DNA of 64,000 bases from Climacium dendroides (taxonomy: Eukaryota; Streptophyta; Bryopsida; Hypnales; Climaciaceae). Position 1 is the stretch's first letter. The number at the start of each line of letters is the position of its first letter. The notes beneath the pieces were generated by a model. That model did not search any database and was not told the DNA's origin. It was given only the letters and a program-made list of their open reading frames with translations. Positions 11,721 through 23,019 of this stretch are shown in pieces. The position numbers and the translations under genes were made by a program. The DNA lies in assembly GCA_950106755.1 (NCBI GenBank), contig OX467090.1, forward strand, positions 20,685,092 to 20,749,091, written 5' to 3'.

Positions 11721-12120
11721 AGTTGTGAGAAGTGTGTATGCATGTTTGTTCCCCGAGTATGAGGTGCCGTGGATTTATAGTCGAGTCCGTGATGCCTTCT
11801 GGTACCAGAGAGTGTACTTGAGGGACAGTGCGGAACGCGGATTGGGTTCGAGACCATGACGTGTTCAATCTCGCGTTCGAATTGCGAATCTGGAGAGGAT
11901 TTCTGCGTCGATGAGCTGTTGTGGGAAGGAATCCGTTGATGACAATTGGCGGGCTGCGGCACAAGGACAAACTGGTGTTGCGATGGAGCAGGTGAGGAGG
12001 ACTTTCGCTCGCGGATTTACGTCGTCTATGATGCGAGTTTGCGACGAAGCTACAGAAGTGGCGGGCACGCGCAGGGACGCGAAGGGACGAAGTGGGGAAG
12101 AAGTTGAAGAAAAAGTTAGT
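11721..12120. other. GC-rich promoter-side DNA of the LEA2 relic
   Basis: Overlapping open frames on both strands, none with a recognisable domain. The base composition resembles gene-flanking DNA here, so I read it as 5' flank. An unplaced short exon cannot be excluded. Confidence 0.3.
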
Positions 12121-13120
12121 TAGGGTTTCTCAGAGAAAGGCTTGTTCCGGACGTGGGCTTGAATCCTTTTCTGGATTTTTGTACTTTTTTCTTATATCTT
12201 TGTAAGAATATATTATTATTGACATTGTTTGTGAGAATATATTTATTATAATTTATGTTGATTTCATTGAATTGGGTGTATAGATTGATAACTCATCTCC
12301 CTTATATTCAAGAATTGATTTGCATAAATGAGAAGATTTGGATGAAATATTGGTTTGGTCATCTAAAAAAGACCTCTTTTGTATATTCAAGAGTTGATTG
12401 GAATGAATGGCAGCATAGGATGGAAGTTCACTAAATTCATTGAAGATTTTGTATTTGCTTTGAAGGTCGAATAATCTTCTTAGTCATTGATGAGGGCAAC
12501 TTTATATTAAGTCAATTCCAAGTTGGCTCAATTTACTTAGGGCCAAACAAATTTGGATCTAAGTAGAAAATTGAATCAACAATATATGGCCACACAATTT
12601 TTAGTGCTTGGGACTAATTTTTATGATGTCACCATCACATAAGTGACAATGAGTTATGAAAAAAACTTCAGCCTTGTTGTCAATGTAAAATCTTTAGGCC
12701 AACTGATGGCCCAATTTCAAAATCTAGGCACTCCTATTGATAACTTTCAGTAGTTTTGAAATTGGGTCAACAATTGGACCCAAGTATAGAGTGGCAACAC
12801 TTGCTAAATGGCAAGCCATATTGGATGAAAATTGTGAAGTTCCGTATACCGACGGAAACCTCCAAAATCATCCATCCATCCGCCCCCCCGGGCCCAAAGC
12901 ACGAGCCCATGCACACAATTGCAGTCACAGACGAAGGGCCAGAAACGCCACTTGGACCTCACCGGCACTTTACGGATAACCCACTCCTCGTAATGAATCG
13001 ACATCCACCAGCAATTCTCAGCCATTCTCTGGACAAGAATCCCGCACTCAAATTCATGAAATTTGGACAAAACCCCATCCAATTCCCTGCCAAATTTGCT
13101 CATCGATCCGCGATCAATTA
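12121..13120. other. Intergenic DNA passing into the PEX11 upstream region
   Basis: AT-rich to about 12830, then a GC-richer stretch (12840-13120) that could be a distant promoter or untranslated leader of PEX11. No gene is supported. Confidence 0.35.
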
Positions 13121-13328
13121 AGTCGGCGAGCTACTTCGCGACCATCGAATCCCAAGAATTCGCTGCATGTGGATGTGAAACACAATTGACGGTGAGCGTG
13201 TCGGTGCCCTCATCGTCCTCGAAATCTCTCATGTAAGTGGATTCTGTGAAATTCTCCCGTAATATCTTTACAAAATTGGTTCGCAGTGCAATTCTGAGTA
13301 GGACTTTTTAATTTTACAATAGAAGCGA

Positions 13329-13392
13329 TCTCGGCAATCTCGGCAATCTCAGCAATCTCGGCACTCTCGGCACTGTCGGCACTCTCGGCAGT
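13329..13392. repeat. 9-bp tandem repeat (TCTCGGCAA-type)
   Basis: Seven degenerate 9-bp units give an in-phase (Glu-Ile-Ala)n or Ala-Glu-Ser frame on the minus strand. No surrounding domain supports a real protein. Confidence 0.7.
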
Positions 13393-13869
13393 TTGCTGTT
13401 TAGAGGACGATGCCGAAGTTGTGTGATTCTGGTGCTCAGAGGTCGAGAAACTAGGACTGGAATGGGTCTCGGGTGTTGCTTTTGAAAAGTGTTCGCAGAT
13501 TTCAAGTTTTAAGTGTCTGTGGAGTGCGTTTTTGATCACTGGTTTTGGGTTTTTGAGGGCTCCTTCAAATGTGTTGAGTATCTTGAGCTGTAAAGCGTAG
13601 AATGTAATTGAGAAACGTTAGAATGTTCGAAATCACGTCGAACTAGAGAGACAGACCGTTCTGAAAGGTCCTTCTTCGTAACTATGATCTGAGATTTAAC
13701 AGAGAAATCAAAAGAAAAAACACTTCATAGATCCAATTCCATATTGTAACTTATGGAATTTCTCAGCGAGAGTGTGGAATAGAGCCGGAATTTCAGTGAT
13801 TCATTCACTTAGATGCACAAATCGATTGATAGATTTACGGTACAATGAGTGACTCTTGAACTTTCTCCA

Positions 13870-14845
13870 CAGCCGTTTGCCAACTTTTGTTTGTTACAGA
13901 GGATGCTATAACTCATAAATCGGTGTCAGTGCAGCTCTCGGTGGCATTAACTTCTCCAAATTGCCCAATTCTCCATGCATAAGTGGTAGGCAAGTTTGCT
14001 CTGTAGCTCTTTCAACACGAATTGTTCACAGTTCGATTGCCAACTTTGTTCGTTCCGAAGTATACCGTCAATTTCATTAAATTGCCGGAATTCCACTCCT
14101 TTGCCACCTCTCGGGGTGCGCAGCCCGAACCGTAATTCTTCATATACCATTCCTGATTTCCTTGAGAGCTTTGTGCAGACGAATGTCACAACGTCTAGCG
14201 CGCAGAATTAAGCTTTTATTTACCGAAATTGACGATGGATGTGATAGTTCACGATTGGGATTCAGGCGGGTCACCAAGGCCAAAACTTCTTCAAATGGAC
14301 TGAATCTCCAAGCAAATGCGGTAGGCAAGCTTGGGGTGTAGCTGTTTCCAGACGAATTGTTCACATATCAATTATCAACTTTAGTACGTTCCTACAGATG
14401 TGATAATTCATTCAACCGATTTTAGTCCAGCTTGCCATGACGAAACTTTCTCACGAATCGAGCAAAGCTTCAAGCAATTGCGGTAGGCAGGCTTGGGGTG
14501 AAGCTGTCTCTACACAAATTGTCCACGGTTCGATTATCAACTATTCCTAAGGATGTGAAAGTTCACGATTCGGTATTAGCGCGGGTCGCCATGGCAGACA
14601 ACTCTCCGAGTCAACTGAAGCTCTAGCAAAAGTATTAGGCAAGCTTGGGGTGTAGCTGTTTCCAGACAAATTGTCCGCATTTCACTTATCAACTTTTGTA
14701 TGCATGGTACAGCGGATGTGATCTAGTTCGTGATCAATTCACCCGGTTGTTAGTGCAGGTCGCCATGACAGAACCATCTCCAAATCGCAAAAGAAAATGA
14801 AGTAAACAAGCTTATGTTTTAGCCACTTCGACAAGAATTAGAACC
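13870..14845. repeat. Degenerate ~160-bp tandem array directly upstream of PEX11
   Basis: About six units of roughly 160 bp share GGCAAGCTTGGGGTGTAGCT, CAGACGAATTGTTCACA and TATCAACTTT. Markers recur near 13988, 14164, 14325, 14487, 14639 and 14806. The array ends a few bases before the PEX11 start codon, so it forms most of the proximal promoter or leader. Confidence 0.8.
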
Positions 14846-14853
14846 ATCCAGTC

Positions 14854-16509
14854 ATGGAGAGGAAGAAAGATGTTCTGGACAAGTTGGTGCTCTTTCTAGC
14901 GAAGCGAGACGGCATCGACAAGCTGGTGAAGACTTTGCAGTACGCGGGGAAGTTGGGTCACTACAGAGTGGGAGCCACGAATCCTGATCTCGCGAATCGC
15001 TGCAAGAATCTGGAAGTGGCGGCAGGGTTGAGCAGGAAAGCGTTTCGCACGGGAAGATTCTTGACGGGGTTGAATGCCTTGCGCACCACACAGTTCCCCG
15101 ACCACAAGCAACAGGTCAGATAACCCTACACCCTTAACCCAAAAAAAACGATCGCAAGCTCCAGGTTAGTGCCACTGGGGATTTCTCTTACGTGCTTCTC
15201 GAAGATTTGTATGTTCCTGATACCCTAAACCCTAAAACCCTAGTACCGGTTAGGGTTTTTTAGAGTTTGTTGACTGGAATGCGTTCATAGGGAATGCTTC
15301 TAAATGGTGAATGCAGAAGTGGCAATCACTGGGAGGATCACTGAGACTATAAGATTCCTGGACTAAACTGTGAGGGGGCTAATAGGGTTTAGGGTTTGCT
15401 TAGGCTGAATAGCTAACATGGTTAACATTGTATAAGATATAGAGGTACCCACTGAAATACAAAACCCCAAACCTTGCACAAGAAGTACAAATCGGTTACA
15501 AGTCTACATCAAACCCCTCACCATCAAAACTCATCTCCCTTTTCTACCACCTTCAAACCCTGATAACTTTCACATACAACATCTGAATAACACAATCTGA
15601 TGTACATCAGATTCCTCTTCAATCCATTACCAACACCACCCTAAAACCAAACCCAAAACTCCAACAGCAAAAACTCAATTCACTCTCCCAAGTACAAAAC
15701 CCTCCCCACCACCTCACCCTCAAAACTCCTCCTCTCTTTTGCACAAACTTCAAACCCTGATATCTTTCGCAAAAACCATCCAAACAACACAATCTGGAAC
15801 CCATTGGATTCCTCTCCAATTCCCTACCAAGACCACCATAAAACCAAACCAAAAACTCGAACAGCAAAAAACTCTCTTCAACCTTGACTATCCCCCCTGT
15901 TTCCATCCAGTATCCGAATAACACAACCTTCGATCCACTGAATTCCTCTTCACTTCCCAGTCAAGAACATCCTCCAATCACCACTAACATGACCATCACC
16001 CTCGTTTTATGCAGGTGCTCTCTATCCTGGGCTATGGCGGGGAGATGGTGTACTGGTTCTTCGACCACATTCTCTGGCTCTCCCGCGTGGGCGTGCTCCC
16101 CAGAAACCTCGCTAACCGCATGTGCTTCATCTCCGCCTTCGGGGAAGCATTCAGCTACGTCTTCTTCATCACGTCCGACCTCATGCTGCTCCGCCAAGGG
16201 TTGCAAGTCGAGGTTGAATTGAAGAAAACCCTGGAGGAACTTCGAGAGCTTCAGGAGCTTCAAGAGTTTCAAGAGTTTGAAGAGGACTTGGTTTTGAAGA
16301 AGAAAGTGCAGGGGCTTGTGTCCCGCATTTCGGCTGTGAGGATGGAGCGAGTGATGTGCGTGATGTCGATTGTGGCGAATGTTTCGGATTTGGTGATTGC
16401 CATGGCGGACGTGGAGCCGGGGTCGGTGGCTGCAAATCCTGTTGTGTTGGGGGTGAGTGGATTGGCGTCGGCGTGGTCGGGGTGGTACAGGAATTGGCCG
16501 GCTTCGTAG
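14854..16509 (+). CDS. PEX11: Peroxisomal membrane elongation factor PEX11 (PEX11A-like)
   Basis: Two exons, 14854-15114 and 16015-16509, give 251 residues in one frame. The N-terminal half has DVLDKLVLFLAKRDGIDKL and LSRKAFRTGRFLTGLNALR, the amphipathic and membrane-remodelling region of the family. The second exon has GYGGEMVYWFFDHILWLSR and a C-terminal hydrophobic segment ending WSGWYRNWPAS. This best resembles plant PEX11A. PEX11 proteins sit in the peroxisome membrane and drive elongation and fission with DRP and FIS1 proteins (family knowledge). Oddity: a Leu/Glu-rich insert (ELRELQELQEFQEFEEDL) encoded by 9-bp tandem units near 16240-16290. The start is the first ATG in frame, right after the upstream tandem array. 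Confidence 0.92.
15508..15970. repeat. ~195-bp tandem repeat inside the PEX11 intron
   Basis: About 2.4 units share CTTCAAACCCTGATA, AACACAATCTG and CAACAGCAAAAACTC. The array fills the second half of the intron up to the branch-point region. Telomere-like AAACCCTAAAACCCTAG lies earlier in the intron (about 15220-15240). Confidence 0.75.
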
Positions 16510-17530
16510 GTCGATTGTCATTCTAGTGAAATTTTTATAAGTTTATATATTTTTAAATGGAAGAGGATTCCAACGCACGAAAGGAGGCGTGATTTGGATA
16601 CTGTATGCGAAAGTTATCAAGGGTCAAAGTTTCATATGGAGATTATGTTTCAGAACTGTTTTCCTTGTGGCATCATGTTACGTTGGGATGCGTGACTGGT
16701 ATTAGAATTGGCCCATTTCTTAGTGATTTGCTACTTTGCTATACTTATCAGATTTTTTATATTTCTTGTTGGCAAATGAAAGTGAATTCCAACGCTCTAC
16801 AGAAGGTGTCATTTTGGATACAAAAACAAAGAATGCCACTATTGGTCCATTAATTGGAGCATTATGGTGACTACCTTGGTCATGGGGGTTATGAAACCAC
16901 TTGTGTTACATTCTGCAACTATTTTCTTTGTCTGAAAAACGAGCAAAAAATATTCCCATTGAAGGAAATACACGAAAAAGGCAGACCAAGAGCGGTTTTC
17001 AAGCCTCCCGCCTACCTTAGTGTGGCCTATAGCAACTACTTTCATAATACTTTGACCGTTCATAAGTTTCGCATACACCAGTGAACAGTGGAGTCATTCA
17101 TCGGACAGGTTTGGTCCTCAGCGTTCTTTTTAAGGGTAAACCTTGACCCTCCTAATGTGAATCTTTCCCTGCGAGTTTTTTTAGATTTTTTGTTTTACCA
17201 AGCTTTCGAATATCAACATCCTTTGGGGATCACAGATTGATCACAATATCTCCATCTTGCACCCACAAGGAACAACTCGATAACATACGAAGAATATTAG
17301 CAAGAGAAATCACAGTACCACTTCTCCTTTGTGAAGCGGCTGAGGAATGAATTGATTACAAATGGTAACCAAGTCGGCTACAATATGGTACAATAGTACC
17401 GAGAGCAGAAATAGGAGAATCGCTACAGTACTGACATGGAGCAATCATCCAAACAAATGAGGACTAAATAATAATGTTCAAATGGGTGAGGAATCTGATA
17501 TCTCTAAGAGCTCTCAAACCGGAAAACGTT
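16510..17530. other. Intergenic DNA between PEX11 and the GH30 gene (tail to tail)
   Basis: No gene is supported. A short motif (GAATTCCAACGC ... TTTGGATA) occurs twice, near 16567 and 16786. The region should hold the 3' ends of both converging genes. Confidence 0.4.
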
Positions 17531-17533
17531 ATA

Positions 17534-20500
17534 TCATAAGACTTTCTCAAATACCTCAACGGAGTCACCCTCCAGAGGCGAAATCACCAGCGTGGTGACC
17601 GACTTGGCCACGGACCGAATCTCCAGAACAGGCTTCTCAAAATTCAACACCGGAAGCTCACTGTGATTCTCACTCCTCGAAGTCCTGAATGGGGCTGCTT
17701 GAATTCGGGAGTCTCGCAGACGAGGAGCCAGCACGGAAAGATCGTACTCCACGTCCTTGGATCTGTCGGAAGAGTTTGTCAAAACCACAACCATAACGAA
17801 ATCGAAATCAAAATCAACAAGACCAAACATCAAAATTAACACTAGCAGATATCAAAATCAACAATAACAAATATCAATGTCAACAAAGCAAACAAAAGAA
17901 AATACCAAAAGCAGCAATAGCAAACATCAAAATCAACAGAAGTAAACATCAAAAACAACAAAGCAAATAAGGTAAGTAGACCTAATTGCAACCCCCACTT
18001 AATTGCATCACTATGTACACCCTCTCTTTATTTCAAAACCTAAATCTAAGACGGTCATACTTGTCTTGTGAGATTTGTGCCATATGAAAAAGAGATGAAT
18101 GACAACTCTACATTGAGATTCTAAAATGAAGATGGGGGTATGCAACGTGATGCAATAAGGTAGGGGTCGCAATTCGGTGTACTTACCTTATCAAAATCAA
18201 CAACAGCAAATATCAAAATCAACAAAAACAGAAAGCAATATTAAAAGAAAACAAAACTTAGCAACAACAACAAAATCACCACCTTCCTGTCGGATGTATT
18301 TGTGAGAGAATCACAACAACGGTGGTTCCCAGAGGATTCAACAGTAATATTAACAATAGCAAATATCAACATCAACGAATACAAAAATCAGCAAAAACAG
18401 CAACAAAACAAAAATCAGCTAAATCAGCTAAATCACGTAAAAAACGAAATCAGCAAAATGACAACAAACATACTCACGACCTACCTGTCGGAAGTATTAG
18501 TAAGAACCACAACCACGGTTGTCCCCATTGGATCCACTGCAGTGACGAGAAAGTCTCGTAACCCCTGGTTACTGTAAACTTTAAACCCTTGTCGAATCCA
18601 CCGGGAGAACTGCATCAGCACGTAATACTGCTTCTTCAGTTCGACGGCGATGGGGGAGGGTCCGCCGTAGACGAGTGGAGCATGCAAGAGGCCCCAGAAG
18701 GAACCGGGCGCTTCCAGCGCTTGCCAGTAGCACCAGGCGGAAGGATGGAGGTCGTTGATGTCCAGAGTGATGTGGCGAGCCACGCCCAAAGCCACGTCGT
18801 GTTCGTCCCCGTTATAGTTGAGGGGACCGTATTCGGACATCCACAGTTTCTTGCCTTTGGCCAACACGTTTCTGTTCACCTGAAAAAGAAATGGTCCAAG
18901 AGGTTGTAAAATTATTCGAAATGTGGTGCACACAATAACAGTCTTGAAAGGTGATGGGAAAACATTGTCACAATCACTAAATTCAAAGAAGAATCAAACA
19001 AGGTATCGACCAAGGTGGTTCCGTCTTCTAACATCTTCTTTCTTTGGTACAAAATCTCTCAACTAACTATTAAGGTAAGTACACCTAATTGTGAACCCTA
19101 CCTAATCGCATCACAATGCATACCCATCTTCATTTTAGAACCCAAATCTAGAGTTGTCATTCTTCTCTTACTCATGTGTCACAAACTCTTAAGACAAGAA
19201 TGACTATCCTAGATATAGGGTCAGAAATTAAGAGGGGGTGGACATAGTGACGAGCTTAGGAGGGGGTTGCAATGAGGTGTATTTAACTTATTGGCAAGTG
19301 TAGTTACCGCAATGGAACTGTCTATCAACCACAGTGCAAGTACAGTGCACCCTCTCTACTAACATTGCCCTCGGGGAAAATTGAGATTCTAAATGCACTC
19401 TGTTATATGTTGACAACTTGATAATTATGTGGAAGTGTCCAATCAGATGTGTACACAGCATGATAAATTTTGAGGATGCACAAGGAATGACAAATTATAG
19501 AGTGGCATTAGTGAGAGTTGAGTGAATAATGAAAAGTACGGGTGGTCAATACTTCTGTAGAATGCTCTGTACAAATTTGAAATGTAATTTCAAGATACAA
19601 ACCATTTTGCAGTTTCAAGAGGCTGAGATTCAGGAGAAACTTACTTCTTTGCGTTTGGCATCGTCTTCTCGGTTGACGAAGAAGATGTACGTATGAGCAT
19701 TGAATTGGTCGATAGCATTTGTGGATTCTTCACTAATTCCACGCATGGCTCGGATCGTGTTGAATGTCCAGGCATCGAAGGCGCTAAGAGCTGTTGTTAA
19801 CTTCTTCTTGGCCAGAGACTTCTTCACTATTGGGATCAGCTGGAATACAAATCACATGGTTACCCATAAGAAAAAAATGAAATGAAATTTGAACTACTCA
19901 AAACAACTGAAAGAAACATGAGACCCAATTTGAGCGTCCATTCTTTAGAGCTTGACAAAGCAACTTTCTAGTATATGCAAGGCATTGTGTCCACCAGACT
20001 TATAAAAGACGTGTAGATGATAAACCTTGTCCATAGACTTGGTGGAGAAGTTGCAGCCTTCCTGTTGAGCTTTATTCCGGTCGATATACCACCATCCTTC
20101 ACAGGGCTCGTTAAACGGTGCCAGTGAATCGAAATGCAATCCCCACTCCTGATACTTGAGCACTACTTCCGTCAGGTAATCAGCGAAAGCCTCATAATAT
20201 TTCGGGTTCAGATTGTCTTCACCCTGCCTCCAGTTTCCTGTAACCAATCAATCTCAGCATTGTTTGCAAGTACTTCGAGTTTGTTCTCCAGACGTGACCA
20301 AGCTAAGGGCGTTACCAAGCTAAGGGCGTTACCATTTAAATCGGGCTTGTTGGAAGTGTCGTTGCTTCCAACAAGCCCGATTTAAATGACATGAATAGAA
20401 AAACAAATTTTCTTCTTTTTCCCCATTCAAGCACTTCCACGCAATAGCTTCTGAAAGAAAAACACTTGATTCTTCATTCACATGCCATCTCTCGTGTGCC

Positions 20501-21822
20501 AAGAAGCATGTGTCAATGCGAAAAGAGACTTCGATAACCCATCTTGCCATTCCTTTTAGTGTGGTAGCCACTAGCTCCAATAAAGAGATGACAAGCTTCA
20601 TTACCTTTTTACTAATGTGTTGAAGCCTCTAAGACAATAGAAATCATGGAGAAAACTCATTTAGACTAGGCTCGAGACTAGGTCAAATTCATTTAAAACC
20701 TACGTCCGTCCTGGAATAGGTGTCCAGAGTTGTTGAAAACTTTTGATACCAATTTCATTGATCATATTGTGAGAAGCACAAGCTCAGAAGGGTCCAAATT
20801 TTATATAACCAGAATCAATGAAGAATATTGCACGCGTTCATTACAACCTAAATAAAATTGGACAGAAAACAAAATCTTCATATAACCTACTCAAAACAAC
20901 CTAAAAAAGCACGAGGTCCAATTCGGGACGAGGGAGTATGATTCTCACCTGTGACGGAACCACTGTAAGTCATCCAATGGGGTGGGGAATTATTGAAAGC
21001 CTCAAAGATATTTGCACCTTTGTCCCGAGCAGCAAACAAGACGTCTCTCTGCCGTTTATCTGCTGTCCAATCGTAAGGCTCATTCGGACCCGATTTGAAA
21101 CCAGGCACGTCCCCGAAGGGCCGCAGATTTTTGTCAAACTTGAGGTCGGCACCCCCGCCGATGTTGTAACGCACAATGTTCATACCAAGCCCTTTCCGAG
21201 CATCAAAAAGTAAGTCCACCACATAGTCAAAATCTTCTTTCGGTAATCCACCTACAAAATTAGCCCACCTGCACATATTTGTGTCACCCGAAAGACCTTT
21301 CAATCCAACATCCTGGGTATATTAATTTCACAAGCTTTGACTAGTGTTTAAATTTTTACATGTATACGTGCTTGTCCTTACTAGTGTTCCTATTGGTCAT
21401 GACACACAACAGAGATCCTCACACCTTGGGGCCCATCTTCAAATCAGGGGATCCAAGGCGCTCCCATCGTAAGACATGCTATTACATCTTGAATTTGAGA
21501 ATTTTGAAGATGGAAGTCCAAACATCAATCACTTCAATAGCCTCTTGACGGAGACTACCAATTTTGATACCTGTGAGCAAGCAGAAGTAGCATGCTGTTG
21601 CACAATATTTTGATTGAATTCGTTTTGAATGTATTCTGATTTTTCATATGAATAGTGAGATGTGTGCACTGGGAGAACAAATTTAGAAAGTTTTACAGAA
21701 ATCTTTGAGAACGAGTTGAATCGGAGAATCTTTTACCAGCAGAGTGAGGTACCCCAACCATCCCATATCACATGCACATCTTGAAAATCTTTCGGAACTT
21801 GTATAAACTCCTCCTGGTACAT
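17534..21822 (-). CDS. Glycoside hydrolase family 30, endo-beta-1,6-galactanase-like
   Basis: Six exons join in frame: 21822-21737, 21268-20949, 20237-20026, 19839-19645, 18879-18485 and 17762-17534, giving 478 residues from the ATG at 21822. Exon 1 ends IWDGWGTSLCW and exon 2 opens with WANFVGGL, the conserved GH30 N-terminal motif split by an intron. The acid/base Glu lies in LAPFNEPCEGWW (about residue 179). The nucleophile Glu lies in LWMSEYGP (about residue 287). Such enzymes cut beta-1,6-galactan side chains, for example of arabinogalactan proteins (family knowledge); the exact substrate is inferred. The open frame continues upstream to about 21870 (RGDTFLWLG), and no signal peptide was found, so the true 5' end is uncertain. 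Introns hold two MITEs, a perfect palindrome and repeated copies of the exon-5 end. Confidence 0.85.
17755..18545 (-). repeat. Degenerate copies of the GH30 exon end within its last intron
   Basis: The exon end (about 18545-18485) encodes PMGTTVVVVLTNTSDR. Related sequence recurs at about 18345-18280 (LGTTVVVIL in one frame) and at about 17800-17763 (MVVVLTNSSDR). The last copy directly abuts the final exon and supplies its CCGACAG acceptor. So the intron lies between tandem copies of coding sequence. Confidence 0.75.
17968..18190. mobile_element. MITE with TAAGGTAAGTACACC-type inverted ends, copy 1
   Basis: About 223 bp within the last GH30 intron. The left end TAAGGTAAGTAGACC and the right end GGTGTACTTACCTTA are inverted repeats. 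A further inner match involves AATTGCAACCCC and GGGGTCGCAATT. No coding capacity. The family is related to the copy at 19071. Confidence 0.75.
19071..19290. mobile_element. MITE with TAAGGTAAGTACACC-type inverted ends, copy 2
   Basis: About 220 bp in the GH30 intron between exons 4 and 5. The left end TAAGGTAAGTACACCTAATTG matches copy 1. The right end (GAGGTGTATTTAACTTA) is more decayed. Confidence 0.7.
20334..20387. repeat. Perfect 23-bp inverted repeat in a GH30 intron
   Basis: Two 23-bp arms, beginning ATTTAAATCGGGCTTG and ending CAAGCCCGATTTAAAT, flank an 8-base loop (TGTCGTTG). A 17-bp direct duplication (CCAAGCTAAGGGCGTTA) lies just upstream. The perfect arms suggest a recent foldback or a strong hairpin in the pre-mRNA. 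Confidence 0.85.
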
Positions 21823-22508
21823 TCCCAACCACAAGAACGTGTCACCCCGATTATTAGACACTCAAAACGATTTACTAAAAAATATAATCCAGATTGCACA
21901 GTTCCATCCAGCGAAGCTAAACAAGGACTGCCATGTCAACTCATGGTTTCCCAGTACTCACATCGACCCAATACGAAAAATCCCTAAGCTACATAACATT
22001 ACAATATGGAAAATCCATGTACAGCACCCTCTGAATCAGCGTGAAAAGGAATTCCTAGATGTTGCAAATCTGATCTCAATTTGAACAAATGAGAGCTATT
22101 CAAGCCACTGAGCCATTCACTTCACATGTGAGTATGTCAGCGCTTAAAGTATTAATTTACTCTGATTTTCTATGACTGCTCTAAATAGCTCTTACTTAGC
22201 ACTTTCTGTAAAACTGTTAAGGTGGAAGTGCCCCAAACCACTCTTGAAAATATGTGGGTACAAGAATTCCAAAATGTTCTAGGGTAAATCGTGAAGTTGA
22301 GTTTCAAAAGCTCAAAGTATATTCAAACAAATTCAGAAACGATTTTTTATTTTTTTTGAAGATTCATGATGATTTTCAATTGCCATTGTGTTTTTGTGTC
22401 GATTACCAATCAAAATATGAATTGTTTAAGAGGATGGTAATAGGCACTTCCACCTTATGTGCCAAGTACGAATTTGTGCATAGGATGAAGGGCTCTTAGA
22501 ATTAGTAC

Positions 22509-22949
22509 CTTTGCAGGAATGCTCGGCCACGCTCCAATCCAAGCAAACAAGCTTTGAACCTGCCCAAGCAGTCCCTTCTTCTCCACTTTGATCACCTTCT
22601 CCTCTTCTACCTCCTTCAACACATTTTTTTCCCCATCTTCCGGGATACCAACCTCCGCCTCCTCCGTCTCAGCTGGCACAGGTTGCTGAGGAGGTTTCAA
22701 AGCAAAAACCCTAGTAGTGTTCCTTCTCAACACCCGAGTATCATCTCTGGGTACAACAAATTGTTTCAAACATTGACTTCCACCCAGTCTTGGAAACATT
22801 CGGCATGTACAACTCGTCTCTCCAATTGCCGGAAGAGAGTTCGGTAACCTACAAACCATGCCATTGCATCCCACGCCGCTGTGGTCCACCCACATTGCAC
22901 TGGAATCGCTTTGCCTTGCGGCAGCAGCGTGAAGGTGACATGCAGCCAT
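22509..22949 (-). CDS. Exon of an unidentified, probably plastid-targeted protein
   Basis: From the ATG at 22949 the frame stays open for 147 codons to a good donor (GCAAAG|GTACTAA) at 22509. The first 80 residues are rich in Ala, Ser, Arg and Cys, like a transit peptide. An acidic stretch (ETEEAEVGIPEDGEKN) and a Lys/Glu-rich segment follow, then a hydrophobic start (GLLGQVQSLFAWIGAWPSIPAK). I do not recognise the family. The following exon was not found. It ends in phase 0 and no matching GH30 acceptor was seen, so I treat it as a separate gene whose remainder is small, lost or missed. A 5' exon of the GH30 locus is the alternative. Confidence 0.45.
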
Positions 22950-23019
22950 GATGTCTAAGTTTCTGTAGCAAAAATTAAAATAAAAATGAATCTCAATGAC
23001 CACTGTAAGTCTTGTAAAT

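Noticed and set aside
12756..13121. 121-codon plus-strand frame and its antisense
   Set aside because: Both strands are open through a short GC-rich stretch, with no domain or splice context; more likely promoter or leader DNA.
15210..15265. Telomere-like AAACCCTAAAACCCTAG motifs
   Set aside because: Only a few imperfect units inside an intron; such telo-box-like motifs are common in plant gene leaders and do not mark a telomere.
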